From contig DMNK01000172.1 of the NCBI GenBank assembly GCA_003453695.1, forward strand, positions 6,328 through 28,269: DNA of 21,942 bases. Reading direction: 5' to 3'. Positions 8,626 through 16,742 of the stretch are shown here, piece by piece (position 1 is the stretch's first letter; the number at the start of each line of letters is the position of its first letter). The notes under the pieces are model-generated. The model did not search any database. It saw nothing but the letters and a program-made list of their open reading frames with translations, and was not told the DNA's origin. This DNA is from Acidimicrobiaceae bacterium (GTDB taxonomy: Bacteria; Actinomycetota; Acidimicrobiia; Acidimicrobiales; UBA8190). Position numbers and translations under genes: made by a program.

Positions 8626-9699
8626 GTGGACACGTTGCTCGATGGTGTGAGGGTCCTCGATCTCGGGATCTGGCGCCCGGTGCCCTACGCCACCCAGCTC
8701 CTGGCCGAGATGGGCGCCGACGTCTTGAAGGTGGAGCCGCCAGGAGGCGACCCCATGCGCGTGTTCCCTCAGCTGTTCGACATCTTGAACGCCGCCAAGC
8801 GCAGCATCGTCGTGGACCTGAAACAGCCCGAAGGGCGGGCCGAGGTGCTGTGCCTCGCTGCCGACGCCGACGCCATGCTGGAGGGGTTCCGGCCCGGCGT
8901 GGCCGACCGTCTCGGGGTGGGCTTCGACGACGTGCGCGCCGTCAACGACGCCATCGTCTACTGCTCGATCTCCGGCTACGGGGCCTCGGGTCCGTGGGCA
9001 CAGGTGCCCGGTCACGACCTCAACTACCAGGCGCTGTCCGGAGTGCTCACCCCCAAGGGGGGCTCACCGGTGCCGGCGTCCATACCGGTCGGCGACCTGG
9101 GAGCCGGCATGACCGCGGCCATGGCCGTGGTGGCCGGTGTCTTCCGAGCCCGCGCCAGCGGCGAAGGCGAGCGCATCGACATCGGCATCGCCGACGTGCT
9201 GGCCACCTGGACCGGCGCCATCGGGGCGCTGGTGCCGAGGGGCAGCCCACAGCCGATGAACGGGATGCCGGGCTATGGGATCTACCGCACCGCCGACGGC
9301 GGCATAGTCTCGCTCGGCGTGCTGGCCGAAGACCACTTCTGGGTGGCGCTGTGCCAGGCGCTCGGGCTCGACGACCTCTGCTCTGTGGACGTGGTCGAAC
9401 GGGTCCGGCGCAAGGACGAGCTCGACGCCGAGGTGTCGAAGGCCATCGCCCAGCTGACCGAGGAGACCGTGCTGGAACGTCTGGAGCGCTACGACGTGCC
9501 GGTGGCGCCCGTCCTCACTCGGGAGCAGATGCTCGAACACCAGCACTTCCGACATCGGGGAACCGTGATCGCCGACGAGCGTTCGCCTGGTTCGCCTGCC
9601 CTGGGTCACCCGGCGCGCTACCAGGTGCACCCCGCTCGCGAGCTCGGTCCCGTGCCGGAGCTCGACGACACCGCCACCGGCGACTGGCTCCCTCGCTGA
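8626..9699 (+). CDS. CaiB/BaiF family III CoA-transferase, probable alpha-methylacyl-CoA racemase
   Basis: The 357-aa protein is a family III CoA-transferase: LLAEMGADVLKVEPPGGDPMR and the lysine-rich AAKRSIVVDLKQPEG region, then SGYGASGPW and GHDLNYQALSGVL. In this family Asp131 aligns with the CoA-transferase nucleophile. Hand comparison with the Mycobacterium tuberculosis alpha-methylacyl-CoA racemase (His126, Asp156, Glu241) finds His130, Asp157 (VGDLGAGM) and Glu235 (LAEDHFW), and the length is also racemase-like. The likely reaction is epimerisation of 2-methylacyl-CoA esters, needed for beta-oxidation of methyl-branched or sterol side-chain acids; CoA transfer remains possible. GTG 8626 is the start that gives the expected N terminus DTLLDGVRVLDLG. 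Confidence 0.9.
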   Translation: MDTLLDGVRVLDLGIWRPVPYATQLLAEMGADVLKVEPPGGDPMRVFPQLFDILNAAKRSIVVDLKQPEGRAEVLCLAADADAMLEGFRPGVADRLGVGFDDVRAVNDAIVYCSISGYGASGPWAQVPGHDLNYQALSGVLTPKGGSPVPASIPVGDLGAGMTAAMAVVAGVFRARASGEGERIDIGIADVLATWTGAIGALVPRGSPQPMNGMPGYGIYRTADGGIVSLGVLAEDHFWVALCQALGLDDLCSVDVVERVRRKDELDAEVSKAIAQLTEETVLERLERYDVPVAPVLTREQMLEHQHFRHRGTVIADERSPGSPALGHPARYQVHPARELGPVPELDDTATGDWLPR

Positions 9700-9754
9700 C
9701 GGCCGGGCGCTGGGCCGTAGCTCATGTGACTCCGGCCGTCACGGGCGCTCCGGG

Positions 9755-10909
9755 TCACCGGGAGACGGCGTAGCTCCGTCCCTTCCAGGCCACCCCGGAG
9801 CCGAACCAGTGCCGGCGGGCCGAGTCCACCGTCATCGCCGCGTACAGCGAGGCCGCGAAGGGGAGGAGCACGGAAGCCAGCGGCGTCACCCCGTAGTAGC
9901 GCAGCATCGGCACGTAGGTGAGCGCCATGAGGAGCCAGGCTGCCGCTCCCAGGAGCAGGACGAGGAGGTCGCCCGCCAGTGCCCCACCCACCACCGCCCC
10001 CACAGGGAGGAGGAAGGTGAACAGCAGTCCCACGACCGTCCCTGCCAACAGCGCCGGCGAGTAGCGGAGCTGGGTGAAGGCGCTGCGGGCCACCATGCGC
10101 CACAGATCGGCGAGGCGGTCATAGGGACGGATGCTGGCGACGTCGTCGGCGAACCCGAGCCACAACGTCGAACCGGAAGACTTGAGCGCCCGGCCCAGAG
10201 ACACGTCGTCGATGACCGCGCCCCGGACCGACTCGAAGGCGCCGGCGCCTTCCAGGGCGGCCCGGCGGACCAGGATGCACCCGCCCGCTGCCGCCGCCGT
10301 GCGGCTCGAGCGCCGGTTGACCCACGAGAACGGATAGAGCTGGGCGAAGAAATAGACGAACGCGGGCACGACGAGCCGCTCCCAGCCGGTGACGGCGCGC
10401 AATTTGGCCATGAGCGACACCACGTCGAGCCCGTCCGTCTCGGCCTGGGCGACGAGACGGCGCAAGGAGCGCGGTGGGTGGTCGATGTCGGCGTCGGTGA
10501 GCAGGACGTAGTCCACCGCTCCGGCGGCCAGCCGCCCTTGCTCCATGGCCCACACCTTGCCCATCCACCTCGGCGCAGGCTCGGTGCCGGCAACGATTGT
10601 CAAAGGCAAGCGGGCCGAGGGATCGGCTGCCAGGGCGCGGGCCAGGAAGCCCGTGCCGTCGCCGCTGCGGTCGTCCACCAGCACCACCTTGGCTTCACCC
10701 GGGTAGTCCATGGCGAGGAGGCGGGGCAGGGTCAGGCGCAGGACCTCCTCCTCGTCGCGGGCCGGGACGACGACCGCCACGGAGGGCCAACGGTCGAGTG
10801 ATCGCTCCGGAGCGAGCCGGACACTCGTCGTCCAGAAGAAGCCGCGCAACAGCGCCAGGTACAGCCAGGTGGCGTCGAGCACGGCCAAGACCACCACCAG
10901 GGCGAGCAT
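9755..10909 (-). CDS. hpnB: Hopene-associated glycosyltransferase HpnB (GT2 family)
   Basis: A 384-aa family 2 glycosyltransferase with an N-terminal membrane segment (LALVVVLAVLDATWLYLALL), VPARDEEEV, the nucleotide-sugar motif D79-D80-R-S-G-D-G-T, and the D139-A-D141 metal motif in LLTDADIDH. The C-terminal part has hydrophobic segments around LLAGTVVGLLFTFLLPVGAVVGG and LLVLLLGAAAWLLMAL, so it is a membrane enzyme acting at the cytoplasmic face. WMGKVWAMEQG and the long C-terminal membrane region match the HpnB family found in hopanoid gene clusters, where its precise reaction is unsettled. It diverges from hpnH across 70 bp, which supports the assignment. ATG 10909 starts just before the membrane segment; no strong ribosome binding site is seen. 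Confidence 0.85.
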   Translation of the reverse strand: MLALVVVLAVLDATWLYLALLRGFFWTTSVRLAPERSLDRWPSVAVVVPARDEEEVLRLTLPRLLAMDYPGEAKVVLVDDRSGDGTGFLARALAADPSARLPLTIVAGTEPAPRWMGKVWAMEQGRLAAGAVDYVLLTDADIDHPPRSLRRLVAQAETDGLDVVSLMAKLRAVTGWERLVVPAFVYFFAQLYPFSWVNRRSSRTAAAAGGCILVRRAALEGAGAFESVRGAVIDDVSLGRALKSSGSTLWLGFADDVASIRPYDRLADLWRMVARSAFTQLRYSPALLAGTVVGLLFTFLLPVGAVVGGALAGDLLVLLLGAAAWLLMALTYVPMLRYYGVTPLASVLLPFAASLYAAMTVDSARRHWFGSGVAWKGRSYAVSR

Positions 10910-10925
10910 CGGCTGCAGCTTGCCA

Positions 10926-10962
10926 GAGCGGGTCGCCGCTCGGCGTGACGACCCCTCGGGGT
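10926..10962. promoter_or_regulatory. Two dyads in the hpnB-hpnH divergent spacer
   Basis: GAGCGG/CCGCTC around 4 nt (10926-10941) and ACCCC/GGGGT around TC (10951-10962) lie in the 70-bp gap between the two divergent starts. They may be operator half-sites for shared control; no -10 of the TANNNT type is visible here. Confidence 0.3.
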
Positions 10963-10979
10963 GGGGGCAGAATGACGTC

Positions 10980-11987
10980 GTGCCCGTCCCCCTCCGCCAG
11001 AACATGCGCATCGGTGCCCACCTGCTGCGCCAGAAGCTCAAGGGGAACAAATACTTCCCCTTCATCGTCGAGATCGAGCCGCTGTTCGCCTGCAATCTCG
11101 CCTGCCCGGGCTGCGGCAAGATCCAGTACCCCACGGAGGTGCTGCGCCAGCGACTGTCGGTCGAGGACGTGCTCGGGGCGGTGGAGGAGTGCGGGACACC
11201 CATGGTGTCCATCGCCGGTGGGGAGCCCCTGCTCCATCCCGACATCGACCGCATGGTCTCGGAGCTGATCTCGCGGCGGGTCTACGTCTATCTGTGCACG
11301 AACGCCGTGCTGCTCAAGCGCAAGATGGAAAGGTTCACCCCGTCTCGCTACTTCTCGTGGGTCGTGCACGTGGACGGGTTGCGTGAGCGCCACGACGCCG
11401 CCGTCGATCGTGAAGGGGTGTTCGACACGGCGGTGGAGGCGATCCAGGAGGCCAAGCGCCGGGGCTTCCGGGTGACGACCAACTCCACGTTCTTCACCAC
11501 CGACTCGCCCAAGACCGTCCAGGACGTGCTCGACTTCCTGAACGACGACCTCGGCGTCGACGCCATGATGGTGTCACCTGCCTACGCCTACGAGAAGGCG
11601 CCCGATCAGGAGCACTTCCTCGGGGTGCAGCAGACGCAGCGACTCTTCCGAGACGCCTTCGGGGGTGGCAAGCGCAAGCAGTGGAGGCTCAACCACTCGC
11701 CGCTCTTCCTGGACTTCCTCGAGGGGAAGGTCGACTACTCGTGCACGGCGTGGGGGATCCCCAGCTATTCCGTCTTCGGATGGCAGCGCCCCTGCTACCT
11801 CATGGCCGACGGCTACGCCCGCAGCTACAAGGAGCTGGTGGAGACCACCGACTGGGACGCCTACGGACGAGGCAGGGACCCGCGCTGTGCCAACTGCATG
11901 GCGCACTGCGGCTACGAGCCGACCGCCGTGCTCGCCACCATGGGATCGCTGCGGCAATCGCTGCGGGCCATGGTGAACACGCACTGA
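10980..11987 (+). CDS. hpnH: Radical SAM adenosyl-hopene transferase HpnH
   Basis: The 335-aa protein matches HpnH closely. VPLRQ at the N terminus, LFACNLACPGCGKIQYP with the iron-sulfur cysteines C38, C42 and C45 (CxxxCxxC), VSIAGGEPLLHPDID, YLCTNAVLLK, PAYAYEKAPDQEHFL, NHSPLFLDFLEGK and a C-terminal CANCMAHCGYEPTAV are all family hallmarks. HpnH joins the 5'-deoxyadenosyl group of S-adenosylmethionine to hopene, the first step to C35 bacteriohopanepolyols. Start GTG 10980 gives the conserved (M)xVPLRQ opening; ATG 11004 is a shorter alternative. No squalene-hopene cyclase gene is in the window, so the rest of the pathway must be elsewhere. It converges on the cyclic-di-GMP gene. Confidence 0.93.
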   Translation: MPVPLRQNMRIGAHLLRQKLKGNKYFPFIVEIEPLFACNLACPGCGKIQYPTEVLRQRLSVEDVLGAVEECGTPMVSIAGGEPLLHPDIDRMVSELISRRVYVYLCTNAVLLKRKMERFTPSRYFSWVVHVDGLRERHDAAVDREGVFDTAVEAIQEAKRRGFRVTTNSTFFTTDSPKTVQDVLDFLNDDLGVDAMMVSPAYAYEKAPDQEHFLGVQQTQRLFRDAFGGGKRKQWRLNHSPLFLDFLEGKVDYSCTAWGIPSYSVFGWQRPCYLMADGYARSYKELVETTDWDAYGRGRDPRCANCMAHCGYEPTAVLATMGSLRQSLRAMVNTH

Positions 11988-12031
11988 GCCTGAGTCGAAC
12001 TGATCGGGCGCCGGCCCGGCTGGCGGCGGAC

Positions 12032-12056
12032 CCTGACCTCGAAGTGCCGGGTCAGG
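12032..12056. terminator. Hairpin between convergent hpnH and GGDEF-EAL genes
   Basis: CCTGACC and GGTCAGG form a 7-bp stem with an 11-nt loop. The right arm contains the TGA stop of the minus-strand gene. No T-tract is present. Confidence 0.35.
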
Positions 12057-14862
12057 CGACGCGGCGCCGTCCCGCTCTCGCCTTGACCGGGGGCCTCGCC
12101 GGAGCGCCGCCTTCCAGGAACATCGACTGCGACAGCAGCTCGGTGAGCGCCTCGGGAGCCATCGGCTTGGCGAAGTAGTAGCCCTGCACGATGGTGGCCC
12201 CGATGCCACGCAGGTGCTCGAGCTGCTCCTTGGTCTCCACACCCTCGATGACCGTGGTGATGCCGATGGCCTTGGACAGGTTGACGACAGCGGAGACGAT
12301 GGCCGACTTGACCGGGTCCACTTCCACCCGCTCCACGAAGCTGCGGTCGACCTTCACGAGGTCGACGGGGAAGTTGGCCAGGTAGCCGAGGGCCGAGTAC
12401 CCGGTGCCGAAGTCGTCGATCGACACCTTGACGCCCAGCTTCTTCAGGCGGGTGAGGATCTGGATGGTGCGCTCGGCGTCCTCCATGGCCAAGCTCTCGG
12501 TGATCTCGAGGCTGATCTGGGACGGGTCGACACTGGTGCGCACCAGGATGTCCTCGATCTCCTCGACCAGGCCCTTCTGCTGGAACTGGCGGGCCGACAG
12601 GTTGACGGCCACGGCGACGGGGACGTCGAACCGCTCGCGCCACTCCCGAGCCTGCTGACAGGCCCGCTCCAGCACCACCCGGCCCAAGGGCAGGATGAGG
12701 CCGGTGTCCTCGGCCAGGCCGATGAAGTGCGAGGGCGCCAGCAACCCCCGGGTGGGGTGCGCCCACCGCACGAGGGCCTCGGCGCCGACCACCTTGCCGT
12801 CGGCGATGGAGACGACGGGTTGGAAGTGCACCACGAGCTCGTCGCGGTGCAGCGCCTTGCGCAGCCCGGCCTCGAGGTCGATGCGCTCCGCCGAGCGGGT
12901 GCCCATGGCTTCCACGTCGAAGACCTCGAAGTTGCCGCCCCGGCCCTTGGCCTTGGCCTGGTACATGGCGACATCGGCGTCGTGGAGGACGTCGTCGCGT
13001 GTCTTGTTGGGGTCGGTGAGGGCGATCCCGATGCTCACGGTCGCCACCACCTCGTGCCCGTCGGGCAGGATGATCGGCTCGTGCATGCGGTCGAGGATGC
13101 GCTGCGCACAGGCGACCGAGTCCTCAGGGGTTACCACGCCCTCGAGGAGCAAGGTGAACTCGTCCCCACCGAAGCGGGCCAGCATGTCGCCGGGTCGCAC
13201 CGCCGTCTTCAGGCGGTTGGCGATGGCGATGAGGAGCTGGTCACCGGAGTGGTGGCCGAGGCTGTCGTTGATGATCTTGAAGCGGTCCACGTCGGCGAAG
13301 AGCACGGCGTGCTGCTCGTCGCTGCGCTGGGAGCGGCGCAGGGCGTGGTCGAGGTGATCGAGGAACAGTCGCCGGTTGGGCAGGCCCGTGAGGGCGTCGT
13401 GGAAGGCGTGGCGGGCCAGCTGCTCCTCGAACTGCTTGCGCTCGGTGATGTCCCGGAACACGAGCACGGCGCCGGTGGCGGTGCCGTCGTCGATGATGGG
13501 CGACACGGTGAAGGTGACGTGGAAGGCCGACCCGTCGGCCCGGGTGAAGCGGGTGTCGTAGTTGGTGATCGTGTCGACCTTGGCCATGGCCCGCATGGCC
13601 GGGGCCAGGATGAAGCTCGGCGCCCGGATGCCGAAGTCGAGCCCGACCTCCAAGTCGTGTCCGCGCAGCTCGGGCGTGTCGTTCCACCCGAGCATCTCCA
13701 CCGCGGCCGGGTTCACGAAGGTGACCTGGCCGGAGCGGTCGACGGCGCACACGCCCTCACCGAGGCTGGAGGTGATGGCGGCCAGCCGCTCGCGCTGGAG
13801 GCGGCCCTCCTGGTAGAGGGCGGCGTTGGTGAGGGCGGTGGCGCCCACGGCGGCCAGGGCGTCGAGCAGGGCCTGGTCGGCGCGGTCGAAGGGCTCGCTG
13901 GCACCCCGCCCCGACACACCCAGCACCAGGGGCTCGTCGGTGATTCCGAGAGGCGCCTGCAGCGCCCCGGCGGCGTGTTCCTGGTCGGCCAGGGTGGCGT
14001 CGGAGCACCGCAGCAGGCCGCGGGCCGAGGTGAGGATGGCTTCGGTGGTCTCCTCGGCCCCCATGGAGCGGTTGATCTCCAGGGTGGACTCGAACAGGCC
14101 GAGCAGCCGGGCCCGGTCGCGGCGGGCCTCGAAGTGTCCGGCCACCACCCGCCGCAGCACGATGAGGGGCAGCACCGCCAACCCCAGCGCCCACGGTGAG
14201 GCGGAGATGACGAGGGCCGTGGGGATGGCCAGGGTGAGGCACCCGCCGGTGATGAGCAGGTTCATGTCGAGCCCTTCCACCACTGCGGTGCGGAAGGACT
14301 GACCCAGCGCCAGGCCGATGAGGCTCATGGCGAAGTAGTTCACGGCGAAGAAGGCGACGACACCCACCAGGCCGGCGGCGATGTCGGCCGGCGTGATGGC
14401 GCCGTGTGGGTGGTTGACGAGGCCGGCCACGGCGGCGCCGGTCCACACCGAAGCGGCGATCATCCCGGTGTTGAAGCCCAGCTTGGGGGCGGGCACCCGG
14501 CGGATGACCATGGCCAAGAAGACCGCCACCGTGCTGCACACCACCACGGCGGCGGACGGGACGAGCAGGATGAGGGCGACGAAGAACCCTTCGTCGAGGT
14601 GCATGAGGACGGTCTCTTCACCTCGGTAGATGCGCAGCGGCCACAGGAAGGTGGCGCCCCAGAGGACCCCCAGCAGGCACAGAGTGGCGAGGGTGATGGC
14701 GCTCGGCGAGAAGCTGTGCAGCAGGGTCCGCAGGGACACGGCGAAGGCGACGGCCCCCGTGCCCACGGCCAGCCCCACCACGACCTTCGGCCGCCAGGGA
14801 AGGTTCACCGCCGCCCCCGCGGGCATCGGAGAACCGGGCGCGCCGCGACGTGGTGGGAACAC
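12052..14862 (-). CDS. Membrane-anchored GAF-PAS-GGDEF-EAL cyclic-di-GMP signalling protein
   Basis: A 936-aa protein. About six hydrophobic segments occupy roughly residues 20-235, a GAF-like region lies near 250-350, and a PAS domain near 362-485 (SSLGEGVCAVDRSG, then VFRDITERK). The GGDEF domain has G565-GDEF intact, with an RPGD inhibitory-site motif five residues before it. The EAL domain has E695-A-L, NLSARQF, EITES, DDFGTGYSAL, VKVDRSF and QGYYFAKPM, so both diguanylate cyclase and phosphodiesterase sites look complete. It probably makes or breaks c-di-GMP in response to a membrane or small-ligand signal. GTG 14862 is chosen because GAAGGA sits 5-6 nt upstream; ATG 14826 is an alternative. 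The frame stays open to 15078, but that lead is not domain-like. Confidence 0.92.
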   Translation of the reverse strand: MFPPRRGAPGSPMPAGAAVNLPWRPKVVVGLAVGTGAVAFAVSLRTLLHSFSPSAITLATLCLLGVLWGATFLWPLRIYRGEETVLMHLDEGFFVALILLVPSAAVVVCSTVAVFLAMVIRRVPAPKLGFNTGMIAASVWTGAAVAGLVNHPHGAITPADIAAGLVGVVAFFAVNYFAMSLIGLALGQSFRTAVVEGLDMNLLITGGCLTLAIPTALVISASPWALGLAVLPLIVLRRVVAGHFEARRDRARLLGLFESTLEINRSMGAEETTEAILTSARGLLRCSDATLADQEHAAGALQAPLGITDEPLVLGVSGRGASEPFDRADQALLDALAAVGATALTNAALYQEGRLQRERLAAITSSLGEGVCAVDRSGQVTFVNPAAVEMLGWNDTPELRGHDLEVGLDFGIRAPSFILAPAMRAMAKVDTITNYDTRFTRADGSAFHVTFTVSPIIDDGTATGAVLVFRDITERKQFEEQLARHAFHDALTGLPNRRLFLDHLDHALRRSQRSDEQHAVLFADVDRFKIINDSLGHHSGDQLLIAIANRLKTAVRPGDMLARFGGDEFTLLLEGVVTPEDSVACAQRILDRMHEPIILPDGHEVVATVSIGIALTDPNKTRDDVLHDADVAMYQAKAKGRGGNFEVFDVEAMGTRSAERIDLEAGLRKALHRDELVVHFQPVVSIADGKVVGAEALVRWAHPTRGLLAPSHFIGLAEDTGLILPLGRVVLERACQQAREWRERFDVPVAVAVNLSARQFQQKGLVEEIEDILVRTSVDPSQISLEITESLAMEDAERTIQILTRLKKLGVKVSIDDFGTGYSALGYLANFPVDLVKVDRSFVERVEVDPVKSAIVSAVVNLSKAIGITTVIEGVETKEQLEHLRGIGATIVQGYYFAKPMAPEALTELLSQSMFLEGGAPARPPVKARAGRRRVA

Positions 14863-15144
14863 GCAGTTCCTTCTCGCCACGTTGCGAAGACCACGACGCC
14901 CTTTCCCGCCCCCGTCCGGCCAACGATATTGCCACTTGTTGTGAGGGTACAACCGCGACCTGCGGTCTTGTCCGTCCGTTGTGCAACTATCGCCACATTG
15001 GGCACAGTGAGCGCGAAACTGTGGCGGTCTGACCGCGCTGAGTAGGAAAAGGGCCTTGAGCCGGGCTTTCCTGGTCACCCCGCCGGGTGCCCCTGCGAGG
15101 GGGTCAGGCGGCCGGCGGAGGAGCCGACCGAGGCCCGCCGCGGG
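14863..15144. other. Dyad-rich spacer upstream of the cyclic-di-GMP gene
   Basis: This 282-bp gap between the ubiA stop and the GGDEF-EAL start holds several inverted repeats: GTTGT/ACAAC (14938-14953), ACCGC/GCGGT (14952-14966), GTTG/CAAC (14978-14987), CGCCACA/TGTGGCG (14991-15026) with CACAGT/ACTGTG nested inside it (15003-15023). The last two can form alternative pairings. It is lower in G+C than its flanks and likely holds the promoter and regulatory sites of the minus-strand gene. I see no coding sequence in it. Confidence 0.45.
15080..15118 (-). terminator. Nested GC hairpin downstream of ubiA
   Basis: CCGCCGG/CCGGCGG arms enclose a smaller CCCC/GGGG stem, 26 nt after the ubiA stop. 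A competing CACCC/GGGTG stem overlaps the left arm. No T-tract follows, so the role as terminator is uncertain. Confidence 0.3.
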
Positions 15145-16215
15145 TCAGTGGATGCCGAAGGCGGCCGCGATCACGAGGCCGAGCACGAGGAGGAAGCCGG
15201 CCCGCCGGGTGTGGACGAAGGCGGCGGCGGCGAACCACAGGGGCCACACCGGAAATCCCTCGGGGGGGGCGTCGGGCTTGGGCCGGCTGAAGGCCCGCCA
15301 CACCGGCACCAGCTTCTGCACCGCCAGCAGCGAGAGCAGCGCCGGCCAGGGAAGGGCGCCGACGATGACGCACAGCACCACCACGACGTAGAAGGCGGCC
15401 ATCATGGCCTGGGTGAGGGCGCGTGCCCGGCCCTCTCCCACGATGACCGGCAGGGTGCGTACGCCGAGGGGCTCGTCGTAGGGCGCCTTGTCGACGTGCT
15501 TGCCCATGAGCACGGCCGTGCACAGGAGCCCGTAGGGAATGGAGGCGATCCAGATCTCCCAGGGCAGGTGCCCCACGGCGGCGTAGTAGGTACCGCACAC
15601 CATGAGCGGCCCCCACACCACGAAGACGTCGGGCTCGCCCAGTCCCCGCTTCTTGAGCCGCAACGGAGGCGCCGTGTAGGCCACGCTCAAGGCGAAGCCG
15701 CCCAGGGCGAAGCCCACCACGGGCCACCCCCGGAACAGGGCCAGCACGATGAGAATGGAGAGGTCGACGACGTTGACCACGAGGGCGGCGCGGGCCAGGC
15801 GCCGGCGGCTGATCATCCCCGACAACACCGGGTGCGGCGCATACAGCGCCCGCGGGTACGACTCGGTGTCGGTGCCGACCTCCGCGTCGAAGAGGTCGTT
15901 CATGAGGTTGTTGGAGACGTGCGCCAGGACGATGCCCAGGTAGGCCAGCACCAGCAGGCCCGGTCGAAAGCCCGGGCGGTGCACGGCCAGCAGGGTGGCG
16001 ATGGCCCCGGCCACCAGCGTCATGGGCAGGACGGCGGCGCGGGTCAGGACCAACCACCGCGACACGGCGTCGAGGGGCCGTCCGGTGGGGGGGTTGGTGG
16101 TGCGCAGGACCTCCACCCACGCCGACAACCGGCTTTGGCGGGGGGCGGCCGCCGCCGGCGGGGCGGGAGCGAACCGCTCCTGGTCCGAGGTCGGTGGGGG
16201 CGGCACGGCGCTCAC
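15145..16215 (-). CDS. UbiA-family membrane prenyltransferase
   Basis: The 356-aa protein has the first aspartate-rich motif N106-D-x-x-D110 (NDLFDAEVGTD) and the second around KHVD242KAPYD247, with about eight hydrophobic segments. Both are the magnesium-diphosphate sites of UbiA enzymes, which join an isoprenyl chain to an aromatic or other acceptor in the membrane. SVAYTAPPLRLKKRGLGE and the overall length resemble the MenA branch (menaquinone synthesis), but no men gene is adjacent and the acceptor is not established. The first 30 residues are Pro/Ala-rich and probably disordered. Start GTG 16215 lies 7 nt after a TAGCAT box and lacks a ribosome binding site. The gene diverges from the 145-aa protein gene across 81 bp. 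Confidence 0.88.
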   Translation of the reverse strand: MSAVPPPPTSDQERFAPAPPAAAAPRQSRLSAWVEVLRTTNPPTGRPLDAVSRWLVLTRAAVLPMTLVAGAIATLLAVHRPGFRPGLLVLAYLGIVLAHVSNNLMNDLFDAEVGTDTESYPRALYAPHPVLSGMISRRRLARAALVVNVVDLSILIVLALFRGWPVVGFALGGFALSVAYTAPPLRLKKRGLGEPDVFVVWGPLMVCGTYYAAVGHLPWEIWIASIPYGLLCTAVLMGKHVDKAPYDEPLGVRTLPVIVGEGRARALTQAMMAAFYVVVVLCVIVGALPWPALLSLLAVQKLVPVWRAFSRPKPDAPPEGFPVWPLWFAAAAFVHTRRAGFLLVLGLVIAAAFGIH

Positions 16216-16222
16216 CGGACCG

Positions 16223-16228
16223 ATGCTA
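16223..16228 (-). promoter_or_regulatory. Leaderless-type -10 box for ubiA
   Basis: TAGCAT on the minus strand ends 7 nt before GTG 16215. There is no Shine-Dalgarno sequence between them, consistent with a leaderless transcript. Confidence 0.5.
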
Positions 16229-16296
16229 ACGACGGTTGCCGGGCCGCCCCACTTCGCCCCGGGCGCCGCCGGGACCCTGTGGTAAGACTGACGCCC

Positions 16297-16734
16297 ATGT
16301 CAGAGGAATCGGGCCACGATCACACCATCGACACCGGCAAGGGGACCTTCGAGCTGAGCGAGCTCGGACACCTCATGCCGGGGATGGCCGAGATCATGCC
16401 GCTCGTGGGCGGGCGGATCTGGAAGTGCTACTACGCCGGCAAGGCCAAGAACCAGGCCCTGGCCCGCTTTCAGTTGAAAGAAGCGGTGAACCTCATGGAG
16501 AAGGGCGCCTTCCTGCGCCCGAAGTACCAGGAGAACATGGACAAGTTCGTCAACGAGGAATTGGCCGCGGTAAAGAAGTGCATCGAGTCCGAGGACTGGG
16601 ACGGCTTCGATGACGCCTTCGCAGCCATGGTCGACGCCGCCAACGCCTACCACGAGGTCTACGACAAGGCCTTCCTCCGCTGGCGGATCCCCGACCAGCC
16701 GCCGCCCGACCTCGACATGACGCCCCGGCGGTAG
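16297..16734 (+). CDS. Conserved-looking 145-aa helical protein of unknown function
   Basis: I cannot assign a function. The protein opens with a short acidic lead, then TFELSELGHLMPGMAEIMPLVGG, IWKCYYAGKAKNQALARFQL, RPKYQENMDKFV and a C-terminal NAYHEVYDKAFLRWRIPDQP. Predicted by eye it is mostly helical, a four-helix-bundle type without membrane segments or signal peptide. The aromatic and basic residues (YYAGKAKN, RPKY, AYH, RWRIPD) look like a conserved ligand site, and I have an impression of similar proteins in other bacteria, which a search would have to confirm. There is only one Cys pair far apart (CYY and KKC) and no CxxCH. ATG 16297 lacks a strong ribosome binding site. The aldo/keto reductase follows after 8 nt, probably in one operon. 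Confidence 0.8.
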   Translation: MSEESGHDHTIDTGKGTFELSELGHLMPGMAEIMPLVGGRIWKCYYAGKAKNQALARFQLKEAVNLMEKGAFLRPKYQENMDKFVNEELAAVKKCIESEDWDGFDDAFAAMVDAANAYHEVYDKAFLRWRIPDQPPPDLDMTPRR

Positions 16735-16742
16735 CCGGGCGG

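Noticed and set aside
12214..14199. A 661-codon plus-strand open frame opposite the GGDEF-EAL gene
   Set aside because: Its product is a low-complexity His/Gly/Val/Glu-rich sequence typical of an antisense shadow; the minus strand encodes intact GGDEF and EAL motifs.
14863..15078. N-terminal extension of the GGDEF-EAL protein up to 15078
   Set aside because: The extra residues are Arg/Cys-rich without domain character and would cover the dyad-rich spacer; GTG 14862 has a good ribosome binding site.
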